Made by a program: the position numbers and the translations under genes. From the NCBI RefSeq assembly GCF_000224145.3, contig NC_020169.2, positions 2,282,662 through 2,346,661 on the forward strand: 64,000 bases of DNA, in the 5' to 3' direction. Below the pieces are notes generated by a model. The model was not told the DNA's origin, searched no databases, and saw only the letters and a program-made list of their open reading frames with translations. Within the stretch, counting starts at the first letter, position 1. Every line of letters begins with the position of its first letter. Below are positions 58,909 to 64,000 of this stretch, in pieces. The stretch comes from Ciona intestinalis (Eukaryota; Chordata; Ascidiacea; Phlebobranchia; Cionidae).

Positions 58909-59567
58909 GTACGTTATTTATTTGAATATTATACTGTTCATGAGGACTTTCGTGCTAATCAGTTTATTTTACAGGAGTATTAACTTGTCCGCAACGGGAA
59001 ATTCCGTGATTATAAACTATATTGTATTAATCGTCAACAATCCGTTTTAAATCCTTGCAATCCGATTACACATCAACGCAATGTTTTATTTAAGTACTCG
59101 TACAACGTAAGGGTAATTCCAGTAAGTTTAATTATTTTTATCATAGAAACTGAAGTAATATATAATATACAACATCGTAGCTTATACAGGTTAAAGCTTG
59201 TCAACCTTTTTTACGGTTTGTTTTGTCGTATCACCAGATAACAGAATAAATATGCTGTTCGTTGAAATAAATACAGGACTTAATCATGAGTGCAAGAATG
59301 TTTTTCTCAATTCTGTGGTCTCACTTTACGTGCCATTTGTAGTCTACAATACAAATAATTATTACGTGACCAAAAATATCATGTTTTTACTTTACCGTCA
59401 TCCATCTGGCAAATAGAGAAAGCAAGTTTCGAAAACCTGTGGTAATTTGTTTGTTCGCTCTTTCACGCTCCGAATCAACGTTACCTTGTAACGCGTTGGG
59501 GCAGTCCTTGTACTTTATACATCTATGAACGTATAAAATGTTTTATCCTGTGGCCGGAAAACAAGTG

Positions 59568-59765
59568 CTTTTTTCATGCATTTCGTGTCAGCTTACGAGT
59601 TACCAAATACGTTACTTTGTAGGTGATTATTTTATTTGAAATTTTTAATGTTTTCCTGATAATTTTGATAACCCATTTGTGGCCACTGGGTTAGAGCAAT
59701 TGTCGTTAGGTGTCTTGCTCTAGTCCGGAACACATACACCCACAAATCTAAACAACGTAAATTTA
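59568..59765. repeat. SINE-like dispersed repeat copy
   Basis: It shows the same opening as other copies (CAGCTTACGAGTTACCAAAT, TTACTTTGTAGGTGATT) and GTGTCTTGCTCTAGTCCGGA further on. It lies between the two convergent CUB-MAM genes. Confidence 0.5.
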
Positions 59766-59867
59766 AATAACCCATAATTTGCATAGCGCACAGTTTTTAA
59801 CAGCACGCAAAAATACCCTATACTCTACATTCGGGATCGAAATATCAAATTAATATAAGCAACTTAC

Positions 59868-62867
59868 TCCCCGTTGTGTAGAAACGGTAGGTGAGATGGA
59901 CACGCACAACGTGAAACGCAAACAGGGCTACAGCTTGCTCCTTCGGGGCCGGCAGAACAAGTTTTGTTGCACGAACTTGCACAAGCTTGATACAGCTGGT
60001 TGGACGGGCATCTCACCGTGTCTGGATAAATATGAGTATATTACAAGGGCGTCGCTTGGTTGTGCTGTTGTGTCGCTTGTTGTCAGTTTCAGTTAACCAA
60101 CAACGCAGTATTGCAGGATTTGCGACTGCAGATGCCTAAATTGCTCCACACATCAAACGAAATGCAGCTTAGATATTGGATTTTGGTTTATATAGCGAAT
60201 ATTGGATGTATAGGTTTATAGAAGCTATATCTGAAGTAGGTAGAATGCTACCCTTGAGTTTTATACTTACCAGAGCAGTTGGCTTCGTCAGAACCGTCGA
60301 AACAATCGTCAGAACCATCACATACAAACTCCTGTCGCACACACCCGACCTCCTGCCCATAATCCGCGTCTGTATACACAAAAACACGCAAGTTGTTTTT
60401 AAACAAGCATTTACGTTTTTTAAGTTTTTAAGGTTTGCATTTACCTTCATTAAAGATGTCATGGAATGGATTCGCGCATGTAAATTGACCCTCTTCACAT
60501 ACGTGCTCTGTAAACACACATATTACACAAATGTACTTACTATAATCCTCAATGCCATGTATAGCTTGCAGGTGCTTGTCGCCACGAACGAGTATTTGCA
60601 GTCAGCAATAAGTGTTTGCTATGTGGTACAAAGTGCAATGAAGTGGTTACAAAATGAAGTTGCGCATACATTTAACTCACATAGGCAAACACGCCGTGTG
60701 CATTTATATACCGAACTTGGTCAATACAAAAATATAAGACCGTTTCATACCGGTGGGGCATCGTCCTTGTGAAATCGTGACATCATCAATTGCGACATCC
60801 GACTTGAACGAACGACCTCTAATAGCTTCAAACACAATCTTAAAAACGAGATGATATGTAAAGCTAAGTGGACATGACATAAGGTAGCAATTACTGCGCC
60901 CACTTGACATACCTGTATCGTTTGATTATAATCTTGTATTGTCAGTGAAGCGTTTAGCCATTGTGGGCCCGTGTTGTTTCTATAAGCGGCCACTACTGTC
61001 CCATGATAATTATCTGAAATCACGACCACATGAAGTTCACCTGTCCCGTGGTTGTGATACCAGAACCTCAAACAGTAAGGCTGGTCACCTGCATTTTATA
61101 ATCAATGATATTTTTTTCATAGCATTTATTAAGTTACTGAAACTTTAATATTACTGATTATTGCAGGCGTTCTGAGTGCAGCCGTGTTTCTGTTTCTTGC
61201 ATTTGATGCTTCGATGTAAGCATATCTTCCATCTGTGAAGAATTGAATTGAATGTTACTTTCTCTATCCTCGCATGACAAAAAAGCAACCATCGTTAATA
61301 CCCAAGAGCTCTTTTTCATACAGTTTATGCCTGCTTACAAGTATAAACGCAAAAGAATAGGGGTTCGGTCTTTCATACGCGTTGATTATAAACTCATGCT
61401 ACTTACACGGTCCGCCCGTTGTATGGTCGTATGTTGGCCCTGTGTTTCGAGAAGGGGTTGGACCCCGAAAAAATGTCCAATCGAAATGATCACCCGTCAG
61501 CTGACTCCAACCTACAATACATTTGAATAAAAAAACATTTTTAATATGTATATATATAGAGAGAGATATATAGATAGATAGATATATCTTTCAGACCTGG
61601 ACAAAGAGGTATAGGGTCATCAAAGTTGCAATTCAGAGAATGTCTCATGTTTCCTGGAGTTAAAATCCACCACGAAATGACAAATCCACCGGCAGATACT
61701 GACCCATCTGAGACGAACATCACTCTGCAAAAAACTCTTTGTTTTGTGGCATTGTTATATACAGGGCGAGAGAAGATGGGACCTCTGTAGCACATATTAC
61801 CCAAATATTTTGATCATGTTTTAAATAATTAACAACGACCTATATGGGGCTCGTTGGGATACGGTTTTGAAATTCTTTGAGTGTTCTTTGTTTACGACTG
61901 TATGAAATAAAACAAATAGAATGAAATTGTGTCCTATATTGCCCCCTACCCCACTACTACGGGTTGTTGTGATAAAAAAGTCTGCAACTTACGCCAGTTT
62001 ACTCCCCGTTGTTACGTCGGGGTAAATAACCTCTCGGCCGCAGTATCGGTCAAATGATTCACCAGTGATGCTGCCGCTTGGAAATACGTCAACGTGATCG
62101 TAGCAGGCGTCGTCAACTCTACCCTCCAAGTCCATGTATAGACTTTGGTACTGTGTAAAACCATACAATGTTTGCAAATGAGGTACCTACCTACGTAATA
62201 AGATTTCGTCATTACAAATATTGTTACAAGCGCTTACCGCAATGACTTGTCCCGGGCCAGCAACTATCTCGTATACGCAGGTGACATCTAATGTGTAGTT
62301 GTACAAGGGAAAGTTGGGACTAGCTATCCTGCCATTTAAAACACCAATAACTTCCTTGTCACAAGTCCCTCGTATTCCAGTCGCTAAAAATAAATTAGGA
62401 TATTAAGGTAAGCTGGGGTAAGATGGGAAATGCTTTTATTTACACAAAATTATAGAACCGTAACCCCACAACTCTAAAAATAATTGTTAGTTGTTTAAAA
62501 CACGATATATATAACGATATCCCATATTACCCCACAGTATTATATACTGCTTATTAAAATATGTTAATTATATTTTGTTTGGTCAAACTCGACTTCAATT
62601 TATTAATTTACATATAACCTTACACGTTATTTCAATGTGGAAAACAGGTTTGGCAGCCAAAACATCGAAATAGAATTAACGCCGTTAACCGCCAAATTAT
62701 TTAGTCATATTAATTTATCATTTATAATCCTAACCGGTTTAGCTTGACATGCTGATTTATTGTACAGTTTACTCACGTTTTGTTTCTGAATGCTGTAATG
62801 ACTGAGACGCTTGCGCTGAAATTGCCATACTACACCCGATAATAATGCAAATCCAAAATCCACGCAT
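59868..62867 (-). CDS. secreted CUB-MAM-LDLa-TIL protein B (11 exons seen, 3' end open)
   Basis: Signal peptide [20 protein letters not shown], then CUB ([54 protein letters not shown]), MAM ([71 protein letters not shown]), an LDL-receptor class A repeat (CEEGQFTC, then [18 protein letters not shown]), and a trypsin-inhibitor-like cysteine-rich domain ([14 protein letters not shown], then [20 protein letters not shown]). Exons (minus): 62777-62867, 62238-62383, 61993-62150, 61597-61724, 61407-61511, 61155-61232, 60913-61088, 60751-60838, 60445-60507, 60271-60369, 59868-60021; all phases agree. The last exon ends in phase 2 at a GT donor, so at least one more exon should lie below 59868; I did not identify it. 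Exon lengths and phases track gene A. Confidence 0.9.
61548..61590. repeat. AT/AG simple repeat
   Basis: Low-complexity tract of TATATA, GAGAGA and GATA units in an intron of CUB-MAM gene B, directly before exon 4's donor. Confidence 0.8.
61758..61962 (+). mobile_element. MITE, complete
   Basis: Starts TATACAGGGCGAGAGAAGAT and ends CCCCCTACCCCACTACT; core TTGATCATGTTTTAAATAAT. Intron of CUB-MAM gene B. Confidence 0.75.
62408..62541 (-). mobile_element. MITE, subfamily B, short
   Basis: Starts AAGCTGGGGTAAGATGGGAA and ends ATATTACCCCACAGTATTAT. Intron 1 of CUB-MAM gene B. Confidence 0.65.
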
Positions 62868-64000
62868 ACTTAGGGGACGTTAGCGATACTTTGATAGCAT
62901 TAATGCAGACGACCGACTGATGTTACCAGTTTAACGGGCCAAGGTTATATTTTATGCCAAACAGATTTTTGCGGCAGATCTATTGATGCGCCGGAGGGCC
63001 TTTGTACTAAAGTGTGTTGGCCGTATATCCACGATGGTGCCATACAGGCGACCAACGTCATAGACCTAATTTGGGGTCTTTACCTGAAGAAGGAAACTGT
63101 TCAATCAACCCAAAATGTTTTTGAAAAAAAGCTTGTATTTTGGTATAACATAAAACGAGTTGGTTACTTTAAGCGGTTTCTGATTCATCGTGTTTGGCTG
63201 CGCAAATCTGACGCACAAGCATGCTAAAACGGGATTAGAAGTTCGTCTTAAAATAGCACGGAAATTTCGGGCTTCTCATTAGTAAAACGGTTAAGCAATC
63301 TGACAGTTATTTCTCTTCGATGCTAAAGGCCACGAGGCCGAAATTAATTTGCGTCCGATTTGACGCACGCGGTTTGACATTCAAGGTACAGGGTAGTACG
63401 GCAATGTGGCATTTCTTGAAGTACCTGTTTGGGATACTCTCGGACAATGGCATTCAAATGAACATCCGCTTTCGTAGAAAAGGATTTATTAAAGAGTTGC
63501 ATTCATTCATTATGTTGTTGCAATTATTTAAAAACTTTCTTTGTGTTTTCGATCAAATGTGTTGTTTCCCTTCACGAAATATACACCTTTAGCACATCAT
63601 AACGTTTAAATATCCTGATCGTGTTTAAAACCATTAACAACGGTCTATGGGAGTTGTGAGAATACGGTTTTATAACTTTTTAAATATTCTTTTTTTTACG
63701 ACCGAATGGGACAGGAACATAGAATGAAAAGATGTCCCATCTTCCCCCATCCTAGTATATTGTTCTTATTAAAAGGGTGCAAATGAATCCAATCTTAAAA
63801 ACCAACTTCCAAACGAAAGGTAAATGTTCCATATACAATTAGTTAAGCAACTGTATACCCAATAAAGTCTAATATAGCGTTACAGCAAACGTTATTCATT
63901 TGATATTACAGACATTGCGAAACAATACAATTACTATACGTTATGCACCTGTCAATGTATCACCGGAACGGCAATTGTTGTAATTTATAGATGCACAATA
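62868..64000. other. intergenic region at right edge
   Basis: No supported exon. Open frames at 63012-63227 and 63320-63592 have no recognisable domain. It should contain the promoter of CUB-MAM gene B and holds one MITE. Confidence 0.5.
63583..63762 (+). mobile_element. MITE, 5' end missing
   Basis: ACACCTTTAGCACATCATAA, core TATCCTGATCGTGTTTAAAA, 3' end CATCTTCCCCCATCCTAGTA. Confidence 0.8.

Noticed and set aside
60176-60772. 198-codon plus-strand open frame, the longest on that strand nearby
   Set aside because: It is the antisense shadow of CUB-MAM gene B exons 8-10, whose minus-strand frames carry LDLa and MAM signatures and clean splice sites.
63320-63592. 90-codon plus-strand frame at the right edge
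   Set aside because: No recognisable domain, no splice context, and a MITE begins at its 3' end.

Overview
The window reads as a compact chordate genome, most likely the tunicate Ciona (intestinalis/robusta type). Evidence: vertebrate-like genes with many small GT-AG exons, short introns and short intergenic distances; an AT-rich background; and dense short TA-flanked MITEs of the kind described in Ciona. The species is inferred from these features, not proven. There are three assembly gaps. Two of them sit between near-identical neighbouring segments and look like unmerged haplotypes.

Layout. 1-2650: no gene seen. 2655-7452 (-): TOMM40, with an assembly duplication and one apparent extra base. 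7970-9870 (+): a tetraspanin-like gene, divergent from TOMM40, with its 3' end duplicated across a gap. 11727-16726 (-): site-2 protease MBTPS2, last exon not found. 17787-32755 (-): an FRMD6/Willin-type FERM protein with large introns and one FERM exon not found. 34947-38819 (-): zinc transporter SLC39A9/ZIP9. 39127-39669 (-): a single-exon BLOC1S3-like gene. 40018-41412 (-): intronless KAT8/MOF. 43340-44538 (+): an unrecognised four-TM protein. 46422-46554 (+): a relic exon of an SLC22 gene. 49345-54061 (+): an intact SLC22 organic-ion transporter. 54960-58908 (+) and 62867-59868 (-): two convergent secreted CUB-MAM paralogues with different tails. 62868-64000: no gene seen.

The genes do not form one pathway. 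Most are housekeeping or cell-biological: mitochondrial import, intramembrane proteolysis in the ER/Golgi, Hippo-type cortical signalling, zinc transport, BLOC-1 trafficking, H4K16 acetylation. The last 20 kb is accessory in character, with tandem and inverted duplications of transporter and secreted-protein genes.

Mobile DNA is mainly one roughly 200-bp MITE family in two subfamilies (about 20 copies). Also present are a SINE-like dispersed repeat, a palindromic element carrying degenerate telomere-like repeats, short TA-rich palindromes, and a 1,028-bp hAT-type element nested inside a MITE. No retrovirus-like or Polinton-like element was recognised.
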